DNA of 64,000 nucleotides from Dendrolimus kikuchii. Its lineage: Eukaryota; Arthropoda; Insecta; Lepidoptera; Lasiocampidae. The notes beneath the pieces were generated by a model. It was not told the DNA's origin, ran no database searches, and saw only the letters and a program-made list of their open reading frames with translations. Positions 42,601-45,291 of this stretch are shown piece by piece. The position numbers and the translations under genes were made by a program. Position 1 is the first letter of the stretch; every line of letters begins with the position of its first letter. The stretch spans positions 868,001 to 932,000 of the forward strand of contig CM034388.1 in the NCBI GenBank assembly GCA_019925095.2, written 5' to 3'.

Positions 42601-45291
42601 ATTCGTTCATCTCATTCGATCTACACTTGCGTTCCGTTACGCATCAAACATCCTTAACATTCCTACATATATAACATATTACAGATAAATATTAACGGAA
42701 TGCTAGTGTCAAACTGTCAAAATATTACATTATTATATAGGTACAAACGCTAGCAGAGAAATTGGGCCCCAACATTCCGCCCGTGGTCAGAGAAACCGAC
42801 GAGCCCGACGGCAAAGAGGTATTTATTGACGAGAATTTTAGAAAGACAAACTTTAATTTGAAGAAAATTACTTACATCTTAATATATATAAATTGCGTGT
42901 CACGTTGTTTGTCCGCGATGGACTCCCAAACTACTGGACCGATTTTAATCAAATTTGCACACCGTGCGCAGTTTGATCCGACTTGAAAGATAGGATAGCT
43001 TAAATTTGGACCCGGTAGGTGGCGCTGGAATCGGGTTCTAAATTTTATTTCTTCAGGGCAGAACAACGTTTGCCGGGACAGCTATCTTAATATATATAAA
43101 TTACGTGTCACGTTGTTTGTCCGCGATGGACTCGTAAACTACTTGACCGATTTTAATCAAATTTGCACACCGTGTGCAGTTTGATCCGACTTGAAAGATA
43201 GGATAGCTTACATTTGGACCCGGTAGGTGGCACTGGAATCGGGTTCTAAATTTTATTTCTTCAGAGCAGAACAACGTCTGCCGGGACAGCTATCTTAATA
43301 TATATAAATTACGTGTCACGTTGTTTGTCCGCGATGGACCCCTAAACTACTTGACCGATTTTAATCAATATTTGCGCACCGTGTACAGTTTGATCCGACT
43401 TGAAAGATAGGATAGCTTAAATTTGGACCCGTAGGTGGCGCTGGAATCGGGTTCTAAATTTTATTTCTTCAGGGCAGAACAACGTCTGCCGGGACAGCTA
43501 GTATTATTATATTATATAGAGCACGTTTTGAGAATTTGTAAGCTGCATTTCCAGCAGACGAGGTTTTCGCTCGGCATATTGCTGTGCCGGAATTATATCC
43601 GACACAACGCTGAGTTTTAGTGTAAACCTTCTTTTTGATGCGAGACCAAAACGACTCAATTTTGTTAAAGTAATTTTACTTATGAAATATTTTAATAGTT
43701 AATCAAATAAATATATTTGAGTATGTAAATAAAATCCAATAATAAAATATTGTTACTTTTAAATTCGAATAAGTAAATAATCATATAATTATTTAAACCT
43801 ATTAACATACACGCGTGTGTATTCCATGTAACGACTGTAATGATTTAAATTGTATGAAAGAATATCATATTTGTGAGTTTGTATGTATGCCGCATTTTTG
43901 GCAATTAAGGTTTGTATGCTGCTGTGTTGTGTTAGAAGCTTTCGGAAAAAAGTCTTTTTTTTTTAAACATTATTTTGAACTGAAACATGTATACTTGGAC
44001 ACTAATACGTATAGCCTCTGTGGTGTAATGGTCATTTGGTTCTTGGAAGGGTAAATTTTATAAACGCACTTTCCCTTATTTACTCTAGTCTGGGTGTACT
44101 AGAATTGTTGATTATGTATATATCCATAATCACGGAAGAAGAAAATCAAATGACAATCTCTACTACAAACTACTCTACTAGTAAAAAGTACATACATACA
44201 TACATAACTTCACGCCAGTTCCCTTGCGGGGTCGGTACGAACAACAGTAAAAAGTACTCTAGTAAAAAATCAATCTAAATTCAGTATCTAAATGCCAGAG
44301 GACTTTGGTGTTTTTTTTATTTAAAAAATAATTTAAACATATGTTTTATTTATTTATTTGGTGAACATGCAATAAATTAAATGATAATAACATTTTTTTA
44401 TTATTATTATATTATCGCCTATGGACATTTGCAACACAAAAGGTGCTAGAAATGCGCTGCTGCTCTCTTAAGGGAGACTGGAACCTGGTCACTAATGCCG
44501 GAACACAACTCAAGGTTGTTATGGCGGCATACTCTAGACCAGGGTTGGTAGCGATCCAGTCGGGCAAATGCCCTACCTGGCTGTGAGTTGTTTTGTCGCC
44601 TCTTACGACATGCCGCCCCAATGCAGGAAATTGTATTCTCCGTTCCTGCACGGATAACACGATACTATAGAATTAATAATATTTTCGTTGATACCAATTT
44701 TATTTGGCCATGAGTGTATTTATCTGTTTTTTTTTCAGGTTGAAATAATAGCTGACAAAACGAAAGATGATTTCGACAAAGCTGGAACGAGTAAAGACGA
44801 AAAGGAGGTACGTTTGTAATATGTAACAACAAAAATACATTTATACCTGTTTGTACAACAACAAAGTACTCAAAACATCGGCTTAGCAATGTAAAAAGCA
44901 AATAAAAACATACGTAAATCGGTTATTAAGGTAAGCAAGAGAATATTCGTTTTCTTGTAATTGCGAATATTGTATTAAAATACAAGATTATCACGCGATG
45001 TCGCGTGCCGATTGAGATTTCGACTCATTGCGGGCACTTGGCAACGCGTCACGTATTGAAACGCTGTTTTAATTAAGCTGTGGAACGTTCAGCAACGAAT
45101 CAACACGCGACGTCGCGTGTCGCGTCGAATCGAGGCGCTTACGACACTCGACGTCGCGTGAATGGCACTTGGCCGTGTGTCCTGACATGTTTTAATTTGA
45201 ATAACAGGTACACTTTGAGGAGCCGGCTGCATTCGCGATATACGGAATGGACGTCACGAGTCTACGGAGATTGAACAAGCATGAACGATGA
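326..45291 (+). CDS. large multi-exon host gene, repeated-module protein of unknown function (5' partial)
   Basis: Twenty-five exons with GT-AG introns join in frame: 326-643, 1192-1258, 1479-1658, 1915-2004, 2625-2726, 3548-3697, 4174-4313, 8135-8326, 11312-11416, 12100-12307, 12696-12882, 21278-21416, 23518-23621, 25116-25269, 27057-27112, 28014-28170, 28988-29114, 29654-29763, 32995-33156, 35197-35295, 36933-37020, 41565-41665, 42741-42818, 44739-44807, 45208-45291. The sum is 3,267 nt, 1,088 codons plus TGA. No signal peptide or membrane segment is visible in this part. About four modules repeat (roughly residues 1-270, 305-560, 560-760, 785-1040), each ending in a core with FFE/FFR, AVW/ALF and a DP/EPH/KPH turn. 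Acidic linkers (residues 107-130, 190-235) and a lysine-rich linker (about 790-825) lie between or within modules. I do not recognise the gene. A degenerate papain-like/tegument-protease-like fold is a guess; no catalytic Cys-His pair is convincing. Exon phases all agree, which is strong support for the model; the least certain joins are 10-11 and 11-12. Confidence 0.85.
1192..1258 (+). CDS. host gene exon 2, acidic linker
   Basis: Small 67-nt exon after TATGTAG, ending AAAG|GTGAGT. It enters in phase 0 and leaves in phase 1. It encodes a Glu/Gly-rich low-complexity stretch ([19 protein letters not shown]), a likely disordered linker. Confidence 0.82.
1479..1658 (+). CDS. host gene exon 3, core of module 1
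   Basis: 180 nt after TTTTATAG, ending AAAG|GTATTG, phase 1 on both sides, so it could be skipped without a frame change. It encodes FKMWYDQ, then [15 protein letters not shown], then VVVFDPAPT, matching the cores of modules 2-4. Confidence 0.87.
1915..2004 (+). CDS. host gene exon 4, acidic linker
   Basis: 90 nt after TTTTTAG, ending GGCG|GTGAGA, phase 1 on both sides. It encodes a basic-to-acidic helix ([12 protein letters not shown]) followed by a Gly/Glu run. Its length is a multiple of three, so skipping would keep the frame. Confidence 0.8.
2625..2726 (+). CDS. host gene exon 5, end of module 1 core
   Basis: 102 nt after TTTTGGCAG, ending CTTA|GTGAGT, phase 1 on both sides. It encodes EQPEPEPEF followed by [18 protein letters not shown]. 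The A-C-x-x-(M/L)-x-(F/Y)-S pattern recurs in exons 10 and 15. Confidence 0.84.
3101..3410 (+). mobile_element. RTE-like LINE, 3' fragment
   Basis: Carries the C-terminal reading frame typical of this family ([19 protein letters not shown] ... AYPARKLA) and a short TATGTAG tail. About 50 bp of the usual frame (the GMLRWFGH part) are missing near 3140. It is in an intron, sense to the host gene, 138 bp before exon 6, and is the source copy of the chimera at 23658-24266. Confidence 0.8.
3548..3697 (+). CDS. host gene exon 6
   Basis: 150 nt after GTCTCTTATAG, ending GAAG|GTAAAG, phase 1 on both sides. It encodes [21 protein letters not shown], then a Lys/Ala/Glu-rich linker. The first 130 bp and the upstream intron are present again at 23853-24119 as part of a retrotransposed chimera. 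Confidence 0.87.
3988..4150 (+). mobile_element. tRNA-derived SINE type 2, 5' part
   Basis: Contains a tRNA-like head (TGTGATTGAGCGGGC) and a B-box-like GGTTCGATTCC at 4058-4068. It matches the reverse strand of 62840-63089. It stops about 25 bp before exon 7, so the exon 7 acceptor region lies next to SINE sequence. Confidence 0.75.
4174..4313 (+). CDS. host gene exon 7
   Basis: 140 nt ending CAG|GTATTA; enters in phase 1, leaves in phase 0. The acceptor TTCATCAG has almost no pyrimidine tract. It encodes [20 protein letters not shown] and ends ...ARDRQ. The exon break immediately after this Gln is repeated at the end of exon 18, supporting module duplication. Confidence 0.82.
4518..4810 (-). 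mobile_element. tRNA-derived SINE type 1, near full length
   Basis: The reverse strand begins GTCGTGGTAGCGTAATGGC (A-box-like) and has GGTTCGATCC (B-box). It is flanked by an exact direct repeat TCCGAGAATA at 4508-4517 and 4811-4820, the target-site duplication. It matches 60989-61269 on the other strand. Confidence 0.85.
4821..5405. other. intronic AT-rich DNA, nothing recognised
   Basis: No exon-like frame or repeat family that I recognise, apart from short direct repeats of GTAGACTG around 5040-5100. Confidence 0.5.
5406..5700 (-). mobile_element. GC-rich A-tailed retroelement 3' end
   Basis: A run of T at 5401-5415 is the tail of an element read on the reverse strand. Its body (TAGTGGGTATCCCTAAC, the CTGGTGCCACCC block, CGCGACAGG-like terminus) matches 54905-55097 in the opposite orientation. 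The GC-rich block up to about 5955 may be the rest of the same element. Confidence 0.6.
6119..6371 (-). mobile_element. RTE-like LINE, 3' fragment
   Basis: Starts with (CATA)n, the reverse of the TGTA tail, then the reverse of the ARELA...[13 protein letters not shown] frame. It ends abruptly next to a Helitron (6375). Confidence 0.82.
6375..6580 (+). mobile_element. Helitron-like element, family A
   Basis: Runs from TCTTAATATATATAAATT to GCCGGGACAGCTAGT. It is non-coding, with the TC start and CTAGT end expected of short Helitrons. The same unit occurs three times in tandem at 42877-43502. Confidence 0.7.
6888..7216 (-). mobile_element. Helitron-like element, family B
   Basis: On the reverse strand it runs from a TATATATA-type start to CAACGTCTGCCGGGGCCGCT. 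It matches 22800-23122 nearly end to end. An A-tailed 310-bp repeat abuts its 5' end at 7217. Confidence 0.65.
7217..7530 (-). mobile_element. 310-bp A-tailed repeat, full length
   Basis: T-run at 7217-7226, then CTCCTGCAAT-type tail region and the opposite terminus ATCCGTGCAGGAACGG. Many copies in the window share this exact 5' start, which suggests a SINE or a fixed-length LINE-derived unit. No convincing pol III boxes are seen. Confidence 0.75.
7641..7879 (-). mobile_element. RTE-like LINE, 3' fragment with duplication
   Basis: Flanked by exact TCTAATAATAATA at 7628-7640 and 7880-7892, the target-site duplication. The downstream copy runs into the microsatellite at 7880-7990. Confidence 0.88.
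7880..7991. repeat. AAT/AAAT microsatellite
   Basis: An 18-base higher-order pattern, (AATAATAATAAATAAAT)-like, repeated about six times. It begins at the duplicated target of an RTE insertion. Confidence 0.9.
8135..8326 (+). CDS. host gene exon 8, helical half of module 2
   Basis: 192 nt after GTGACAG, ending AAT|GTAAGT, phase 0 on both sides. It encodes [14 protein letters not shown], then [18 protein letters not shown], then [22 protein letters not shown] aligns with [12 protein letters not shown] in exon 19. Confidence 0.88.
8591..8882 (-). mobile_element. RTE-like LINE, 3' fragment
   Basis: Reverse-strand frame [24 protein letters not shown]... is readable in part. The tail end is damaged (CATACATACG followed by a small deletion). 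Confidence 0.78.
9157..9905 (-). mobile_element. MITE-like element split by a 310-bp repeat
   Basis: 9157-9300 and 9821-9905 match, on the reverse strand, the right and left parts of the element at 50074-50336. The 310-bp repeat at 9506-9820 sits between the halves, so it arrived later. Confidence 0.6.
9506..9820 (+). mobile_element. 310-bp A-tailed repeat, full length
   Basis: Starts ATCCGTGCAGGAACGG and ends CTCCTGCAATAAAAAATAAA. It is inserted in the MITE-like element. Confidence 0.75.
10209..10498 (-). mobile_element. A-tailed GC-rich retroelement (305-bp family)
   Basis: T-run at 10210-10219, then GAGGCGAGGGAAAATGCTTA ... CGCCCAGCCG. AAGAGTTCATA before and after it is a likely target-site duplication. 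It matches 17880-18177. The host DNA around it carries repeats of ACAAAGGCCCTAGGAA. Confidence 0.65.
10809..11296 (+). mobile_element. RTE-like LINE, 3' fragment at a splice acceptor
   Basis: Encodes the end of the RT-C-terminal region ([29 protein letters not shown]) and ends in GTATGTATGT. It is flanked by exact AAGAATAAATTT at 10797-10808 and 11297-11308. The downstream duplication is followed directly by CAG, the exon 9 acceptor. Confidence 0.9.
11312..11416 (+). CDS. host gene exon 9
   Basis: 105 nt, phase 0 on both sides, ending TCT|GTGAGT. It encodes [13 protein letters not shown] and [15 protein letters not shown]; the final FFES starts the module 2 core. Only 15 bp (AAGAATAAATTTCAG) separate it from an RTE insertion. 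Confidence 0.87.
11417..12099 (+). other. intron, nothing recognised
   Basis: No repeat family identified; the intron ends in a good acceptor (CCCCTTTAG). Confidence 0.5.
12100..12307 (+). CDS. host gene exon 10, core of module 2
   Basis: Starts phase 0 after CCTTTAG. It encodes [32 protein letters not shown] and [16 protein letters not shown]. The chosen donor GGAG|GTACTA leaves phase 1, which fits exon 11 and gives [17 protein letters not shown], parallel to PYKLYPVKV in exon 6. Donors at 12281 or 12322 are possible alternatives. Confidence 0.8.
12352..12663 (+). mobile_element. 310-bp A-tailed repeat filling intron 10
   Basis: ATCCGTGCAGAAACGG at the start and an A-rich tail at the end. 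It makes up about four fifths of the 388-bp intron between exons 10 and 11. Confidence 0.75.
12696..12882 (+). CDS. host gene exon 11
   Basis: Acceptor AAATCAG|TG, donor GTCAA|GTGAGT, in phase 1, out phase 2. It encodes [19 protein letters not shown] and a Gly/Arg-rich end ([16 protein letters not shown]). A second AG at 12707-12708 would break the frame with the chosen exon 10 end. Confidence 0.8.
13042..16474 (+). mobile_element. 3.4-kb TIR element, copy 1
   Basis: Bounded by inverted repeats AATGGGGATTGTTCA (13042) and its complement ending CCCCATT (16474). A second copy at 37518-40914 is nearly identical through the whole length but has different flanks, so both are insertions. The interior is AT-rich apart from a decayed transposase at about 13460-13975. 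No clear target duplication is seen. Confidence 0.8.
13460..13975 (+). pseudogene. decayed Tc1/mariner-type transposase in copy 1
   Basis: Interrupted frames still show a DEN(I/F)[14 protein letters not shown] block, a WIFQQ...PSHEANSIQ block (the second catalytic Asp region; here QQGPVPSH, the Asp is lost) and [11 protein letters not shown] near the end. Stops and frameshifts rule out function. Confidence 0.7.
16557..16938 (-). mobile_element. RTE-like LINE, 3' fragment
   Basis: (CATA)n start, then the reverse of ARELA ... [11 protein letters not shown]; a 99-codon frame is still open. It follows the 3.4-kb element. Confidence 0.82.
17109..17346 (-). mobile_element. Helitron-like element, family C
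   Basis: Starts ACTAGCTGTG (reverse of a CTAGT-type end) and contains the CTCCGCTCCTATTGG and TAAATGGGCTATC blocks seen at 60216 and 61409. It ends at the ATATTGGTATAAGA side, where an RTE copy is inserted. Confidence 0.7.
17357..17521 (+). mobile_element. RTE-like LINE, short 3' fragment
   Basis: Flanked by exact AAGATTGAGT at 17347-17356 and 17522-17531. The insertion lies at the edge of a family C Helitron. Confidence 0.86.
17596..17772 (+). mobile_element. Jockey-like LINE, 3' end
   Basis: Codes for the last residues ([13 protein letters not shown], then LGSRAPS and stop), matching the end of the reverse-strand frame at 25381-25998, followed by a short 3' UTR. Confidence 0.65.
17791..18245 (+). 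mobile_element. Helitron-like element, family D, interrupted
   Basis: Starts TCTATACTAATATTATAAAG and continues GAACCGATTTAAAAAATCTT. It is interrupted at 17880-18177 by a 305-bp A-tailed element and resumes at CTACACTATCCCGG. Confidence 0.65.
17880..18177 (-). mobile_element. A-tailed GC-rich retroelement (305-bp family), nested
   Basis: T-run then GAGGCGAGGGAAAATGCTTA ... CGCCCAGCCGA. CTGTAGGCAAG before and CTGTTGGCAAG after it form the target duplication (one mismatch). It matches 10209-10498. Confidence 0.7.
18533..18787 (+). mobile_element. 310-bp A-tailed repeat, 5' truncated
   Basis: Begins AGAGGCGACT, missing the usual first 50 bp, and ends with CTCCTGCAATAAAAAAATA. The Helitron and the repeat share AAGAGGCGA at the junction. 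Confidence 0.7.
18846..19447 (-). mobile_element. RTE-like LINE, longest copy in the window
   Basis: 602 bp with exact ATAGGCTATATAA at 18833-18845 and 19448-19460. Reverse-strand reading includes the RT thumb-like part ([29 protein letters not shown]) upstream of the usual TLTYG and GRPRHTF blocks, which supports the assignment to an RTE-type LINE. Confidence 0.9.
19501..20470. other. unassigned intronic DNA
   Basis: Contains a 78-codon open frame at 20158-20394 (ending [18 protein letters not shown]) preceded by TACGATTTCAG at 20271-20279. It could be a retroelement exon or chance; I see no family match. Confidence 0.35.
20484..20872 (-). mobile_element. RTE-like LINE, rearranged copy
   Basis: Exact ACAGCAGAGTTAT at 20471-20483 and 20873-20885. 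Its 5' part is scrambled: after CACCCCGACAC a second TTCTGCTAGTACACGATCAA occurs, then a distant upstream segment (TTTACCTAACGCTCCATTC). Confidence 0.88.
21023..21188 (-). mobile_element. RTE-like LINE, short 3' fragment
   Basis: AATTAAAATATACATA at 21012-21027 and 21189-21204 brackets it; the duplication overlaps the CATA tail. Confidence 0.85.
21278..21416 (+). CDS. host gene exon 12, start of module 3
   Basis: Acceptor AATATGGCGAG|T keeps phase 2 from exon 11; donor CAG|GTGAGA, phase 0. It encodes [18 protein letters not shown] and [12 protein letters not shown]. An ATG at 21270 in the same frame is a tempting start, but the upstream exons continue into this one. The acceptor is weak, so an extra small exon upstream is possible. 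Confidence 0.78.
21481..22497 (+). repeat. 114-bp tandem repeat, about nine copies
   Basis: TTTCTGAACGAAGTCGAAGT recurs at 21481, 21595, 21709, 21823, 21933, 22047, 22161, 22275 and 22389. Copies are almost identical; the fourth has a 4-bp deletion, giving a 110-bp step. It begins 65 bp after exon 12. Confidence 0.95.
22800..23122 (-). mobile_element. Helitron-like element, family B
   Basis: Starts TAGCGGCCCCGGCAAATGTT and ends ATTTTATATATATAG; it matches 6888-7216 with small indels. Confidence 0.65.
23123..23517 (+). other. intron end, nothing recognised
   Basis: AT-rich with a short CATCATCATCAC run near 23287. It ends in the exon 13 acceptor ACTAATAATCAG. Confidence 0.5.
23518..23621 (+). 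CDS. host gene exon 13
   Basis: 104 nt, phase 0 in and 2 out, donor GTCAG|GTCCAT. It encodes [20 protein letters not shown] and [17 protein letters not shown] parallels ILRKF at the start of exon 20. Confidence 0.82.
23658..24266 (+). mobile_element. chimeric retrocopy: RTE piece + unspliced host exon 6 + RTE 3' end
   Basis: Bounded by exact AATTTTCAACGT at 23646-23657 and 24267-24278 and ending in GTATGTATGT. From 23658 to 24119 it matches about 3213-3678 of the window: part of the intronic RTE copy, the rest of that intron with its 3' splice site, and 130 bp of exon 6. At GACGAG it switches to an RTE 3' end. One duplication and one tail mean one insertion. Confidence 0.9.
23987..24119 (+). 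pseudogene. partial retrocopy of host exon 6
   Basis: Keeps the acceptor TCTTATAG and the exon text, with a G-to-A change in the TCTGTGTTGAAG block, but loses the last 20 bp and the donor. Splicing it after exon 13 would put it in the wrong frame and meet a stop in the RTE part. Confidence 0.85.
24484..24722 (+). mobile_element. 310-bp A-tailed repeat, 5' truncated
   Basis: Starts at CCAGGTGGTAGGGCATTTGC and ends CTCCTGCAATAAAAAAAAAA. Confidence 0.72.
24802..25086 (-). mobile_element. 310-bp A-tailed repeat
   Basis: T-rich start, ends at CCGTTCCTGCACGGAT, 29 bp before exon 14. About 30 bp are missing inside. Confidence 0.74.
25116..25269 (+). CDS. host gene exon 14, core of module 3
   Basis: Phase 2 in, phase 0 out, donor CAG|GTTGGG. 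The frame that fits gives [36 protein letters not shown] and [12 protein letters not shown]. The other two frames are open here too, but only this one matches the other modules and the phases. Confidence 0.84.
25303..26045 (-). mobile_element. Jockey-like LINE, 3' end
   Basis: The T-run at 25303-25321 is the A-tail. The reverse strand holds an open frame at 25381-25998 for the C-terminal end of a LINE reverse-transcriptase protein: [18 protein letters not shown], then [14 protein letters not shown], then LGKRAPS and stop. It is 5' truncated. Confidence 0.82.
26110..26935 (+). mobile_element. Jockey/CR1-like LINE, 3' end, interrupted
   Basis: Encodes [36 protein letters not shown] and a stop near 26455. 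The 3' UTR continues with GGAAGAGATCGCTTTAAGCG and ends in (CATT)n. An RTE copy is nested at 26493-26700. Confidence 0.78.
26493..26700 (-). mobile_element. RTE-like LINE, nested 3' fragment
   Basis: Exact TACTGTGTTTATA at 26480-26492 and 26701-26713. It is inserted into the 3' UTR of the LINE at 26110-26935. Confidence 0.88.
27057..27112 (+). CDS. host gene exon 15
   Basis: Only 56 nt, after AATTGCAG, donor TTTTC|GTAAGT, phase 0 in, 2 out. It encodes [27 protein letters not shown] is the A-C-x-x-F-S element of the module core. Confidence 0.84.
27287..27785. mobile_element. cluster of three 310-bp repeat pieces
   Basis: 27287-27582 is a nearly complete + copy, 27583-27718 a reverse piece and 27721-27785 a + tail piece. 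Recombination or repeated insertion made a mixed-orientation cluster. Confidence 0.65.
28014..28170 (+). CDS. host gene exon 16, end of module 3
   Basis: 157 nt, phase 2 in, 0 out, acceptor AACAACAG, donor AAG|GTAAAG. It encodes [20 protein letters not shown], then [19 protein letters not shown] parallels YKLYPVKV and [10 protein letters not shown]. Locally GC-rich. Confidence 0.87.
28253..28430 (+). mobile_element. RTE-like LINE, short 3' fragment
   Basis: Starts within ACTAGCAGAAGGTGATGTCA and ends in (TATG)n. No exact target duplication found. Confidence 0.78.
28507..28681 (-). mobile_element. RTE-like LINE, short 3' fragment
   Basis: Exact CAATCAACTA at 28497-28506 and 28682-28691. Confidence 0.86.
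28988..29114 (+). CDS. host gene exon 17, lysine-rich linker
   Basis: 127 nt, phase 0 in, 1 out, donor AAAG|GTATGT. It encodes [20 protein letters not shown], then [19 protein letters not shown], a highly charged segment between modules 3 and 4. Confidence 0.84.
29180..29470 (+). other. possible A-tailed retroelement remnant
   Basis: ACCCCGCTAGTCGGGGCTGG and AATACCCACTAAAATTTCTC resemble parts of the GC-rich element at 5406 and 54905. The match is partial. Confidence 0.35.
29654..29763 (+). CDS. host gene exon 18
   Basis: 110 nt, phase 1 in, 0 out, donor CAG|GTGAGT. It encodes [20 protein letters not shown] and ends FASRGNQ. The exon ends exactly after this Gln, as exon 7 does. Confidence 0.85.
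29764..31532. other. unassigned part of intron 18
   Basis: Long gene-free stretch. A block at 30100-30560 (cytosine-rich start, repeated AGTGCTA motifs, TATAAATAAATACAG near its end) looks like retroelement or LTR debris, but I cannot define borders. Confidence 0.35.
31548..32024 (-). mobile_element. RTE-like LINE, 3' fragment
   Basis: Exact GTACAAATGGATTTT at 31533-31547 and 32025-32039. The reverse strand has a 138-codon open frame from [15 protein letters not shown] to the tail. The long + strand frame here is its shadow. Confidence 0.9.
32323..32574 (+). mobile_element. RTE-like LINE, 3' fragment
   Basis: Exact TACAAGTATCCA at 32311-32322 and 32575-32586, with a long (TATG)n tail. Confidence 0.88.
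32589..32831. mobile_element. 243-bp GC-rich insertion at the same target
   Basis: Bounded by TACAAGTATCCACC at 32575-32588 and 32832-32845. It contains a run of 14 G near 32727. I see no tail and no family match. Confidence 0.6.
32995..33156 (+). CDS. host gene exon 19, helical half of module 4
   Basis: 162 nt, phase 0 on both sides, acceptor GTCCACCAG, donor CAG|GTGATT. It encodes [36 protein letters not shown] and [11 protein letters not shown]. With exon 18 it gives [13 protein letters not shown], where related folds would have Cys two residues after the Gln region; here that place is Ala-Leu. Confidence 0.88.
33181..33350 (-). mobile_element. tRNA-derived SINE type 1, 3' part
   Basis: Shares GACACATCGG, CACGCATGTCCAAGGTGG and the AACTGTTGGGCTAGAGG end with 4518-4810; the tRNA head is missing. 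Confidence 0.7.
33404..33517 (+). mobile_element. tRNA-derived SINE type 2, 3' half
   Basis: GGGTGTCTGGGATCGGCCCC to TTTGCCGATTATTATTATA matches the reverse strand of 62860-62965. Confidence 0.72.
33518..34011 (+). mobile_element. LINE 3' UTR with (ATT)n tail
   Basis: TGTATGTCTTTCAAGACCAC to CTCCACTCCGTGCCGGCACC then (ATT)n. It matches 56213-56765; part of it matches 51457-51605. Non-coding, typical of a non-LTR element ending in a microsatellite. Confidence 0.7.
34162..34476 (-). mobile_element. 310-bp A-tailed repeat, full length
   Basis: T-run at 34162 to CCGTTCCTGCACGGAT at 34476. Confidence 0.75.
34477..35196 (+). other. intron end, nothing recognised
   Basis: AT-rich, no family match. 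Ends in a strong acceptor, TATTTTTCTCTCTAG, for exon 20. Confidence 0.5.
35197..35295 (+). CDS. host gene exon 20
   Basis: 99 nt, phase 0 on both sides, donor CAG|GTAGCA. It encodes [20 protein letters not shown] and ends TDLVQQ. Confidence 0.85.
35403..35516 (+). repeat. 19-bp minisatellite, left part
   Basis: About six degenerate copies of TAATTATAATATATCAGCC. The array resumes at 36799-36925 after a mariner insertion. Confidence 0.8.
35518..36798 (+). mobile_element. mariner element, near full length
   Basis: 1,281 bp between TA dinucleotides. The ends are inverted repeats GGTTGGGGAAAAAGTCTTTT and the complement of AAACTTTTTCCCCAACC. Size, TA target and protein text fit a cecropia-type mariner. 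Confidence 0.92.
35696..36738 (+). pseudogene. mariner transposase, frameshifted
   Basis: Begins [19 protein letters not shown]. Catalytic blocks are visible: [11 protein letters not shown] (first Asp), [11 protein letters not shown] (second Asp) and [13 protein letters not shown] (third Asp, D34D spacing), with [10 protein letters not shown] upstream. A frameshift near 35785, another near 35915, a stop/frameshift near 36200 and others near 36600 and 36690 make it inactive. Confidence 0.9.
36799..36925 (+). repeat. 19-bp minisatellite, right part
   Basis: ATATATCAGCCTAATT-type units continue after the mariner up to the exon 21 acceptor. Confidence 0.78.
36933..37020 (+). CDS. host gene exon 21, core of module 4
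   Basis: 88 nt, phase 0 in, 1 out, acceptor ATTTCATCAG, donor AGAG|GTATGA. It encodes [20 protein letters not shown] then AVALFRTPR, the FFE...GVxx...AVW element. Confidence 0.86.
37021..37517 (+). other. intron, nothing recognised
   Basis: AT-rich DNA between exon 21 and the second 3.4-kb element. Confidence 0.5.
37518..40914 (+). mobile_element. 3.4-kb TIR element, copy 2
   Basis: Same ends as 13042-16474 (AATGGGGATTGTTCA and complement) and the same body, with scattered substitutions and a deletion of about 36 bp near 38228 in the transposase remnant. It lies in the intron between exons 21 and 22. Confidence 0.8.
37925..38405 (+). pseudogene. decayed Tc1/mariner-type transposase in copy 2
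   Basis: [40 protein letters not shown] and [20 protein letters not shown] are readable; here the second Asp region keeps its Asp (QQDS). The frame breaks after LQANL at the internal deletion. Confidence 0.72.
40915..41564 (+). other. intron end
   Basis: AT-rich DNA plus a GC-rich block near 41260-41330 (CCTCGGCTCTCTTAAGGCCT) with no family match. Ends at TTGTATGGCAG. Confidence 0.45.
41565..41665 (+). CDS. host gene exon 22
   Basis: 101 nt, phase 1 in, 0 out, donor AAT|GTGAGT. It encodes [20 protein letters not shown] and [17 protein letters not shown] aligns with VFDPAPT of module 1. Confidence 0.86.
41745..41925 (+). mobile_element. 310-bp repeat, diverged piece
   Basis: CCCGACTGGATGGCTACC and GTTGCAAATGTTCATAGGCG are recognisable; the rest has drifted. 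Confidence 0.6.
42068..42365 (-). mobile_element. 310-bp A-tailed repeat, diverged
   Basis: From GCAGACCAGCTCATGACTAA to CCGTTCCTGCGCGAAT on the + strand. Confidence 0.68.
42741..42818 (+). CDS. host gene exon 23
   Basis: 78 nt, phase 0 on both sides, acceptor TTATATAG, donor GAG|GTATTT. It encodes [14 protein letters not shown] and a charged end ([10 protein letters not shown]). Confidence 0.84.
42877..43502 (+). mobile_element. three Helitron-like units in head-to-tail tandem (family A)
   Basis: Units about 42877-43084, 43085-43292 and 43293-43502 each start TCTTAATATATATAAATT and end GCCGGGACAGCTA; the last has the full CTAGT. They differ by a few substitutions. The family A copy at 6375 is single. 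Confidence 0.8.
43503..44179 (+). other. intron, mostly unassigned
   Basis: AT-rich. A SINE-like head (GCCTCTGTGGTGTAATGGTC) occurs near 44013 without a recognisable body. Confidence 0.4.
44191..44245 (-). mobile_element. RTE-like LINE, 55-bp fragment
   Basis: Exact AGTAAAAAGTA at 44180-44190 and 44246-44256 brackets only the tail and last 40 bp of the element. Confidence 0.85.
44414..44656 (-). mobile_element. 310-bp repeat, tail lost
   Basis: From CGCCTATGGACATTTGCAAC to CGTTCCTGCACGGAT. Confidence 0.7.
44739..44807 (+). CDS. host gene exon 24
   Basis: 69 nt, phase 0 on both sides, acceptor TTTTTTTCAG, donor GAG|GTACGT. It encodes a charged [20 protein letters not shown] segment. Confidence 0.82.
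44992..45160. repeat. CACGCGACGTCGCGTG palindromes
   Basis: A 16-bp palindrome occurs perfectly at 45104-45119 and with one or two changes at 44992-45007 and 45145-45160, all in the last intron. Confidence 0.7.
45208..45291 (+). CDS. host gene last exon (25)
   Basis: After TTTGAATAACAG. It encodes [20 protein letters not shown], then RLNKHER and TGA at 45289-45291. No standard AATAAA lies in the first few hundred bases; the first exact one I see is near 45947. Confidence 0.82.
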   Translation, partial: VHFEEPAAFAIYGMDVTSLRRLNKHER

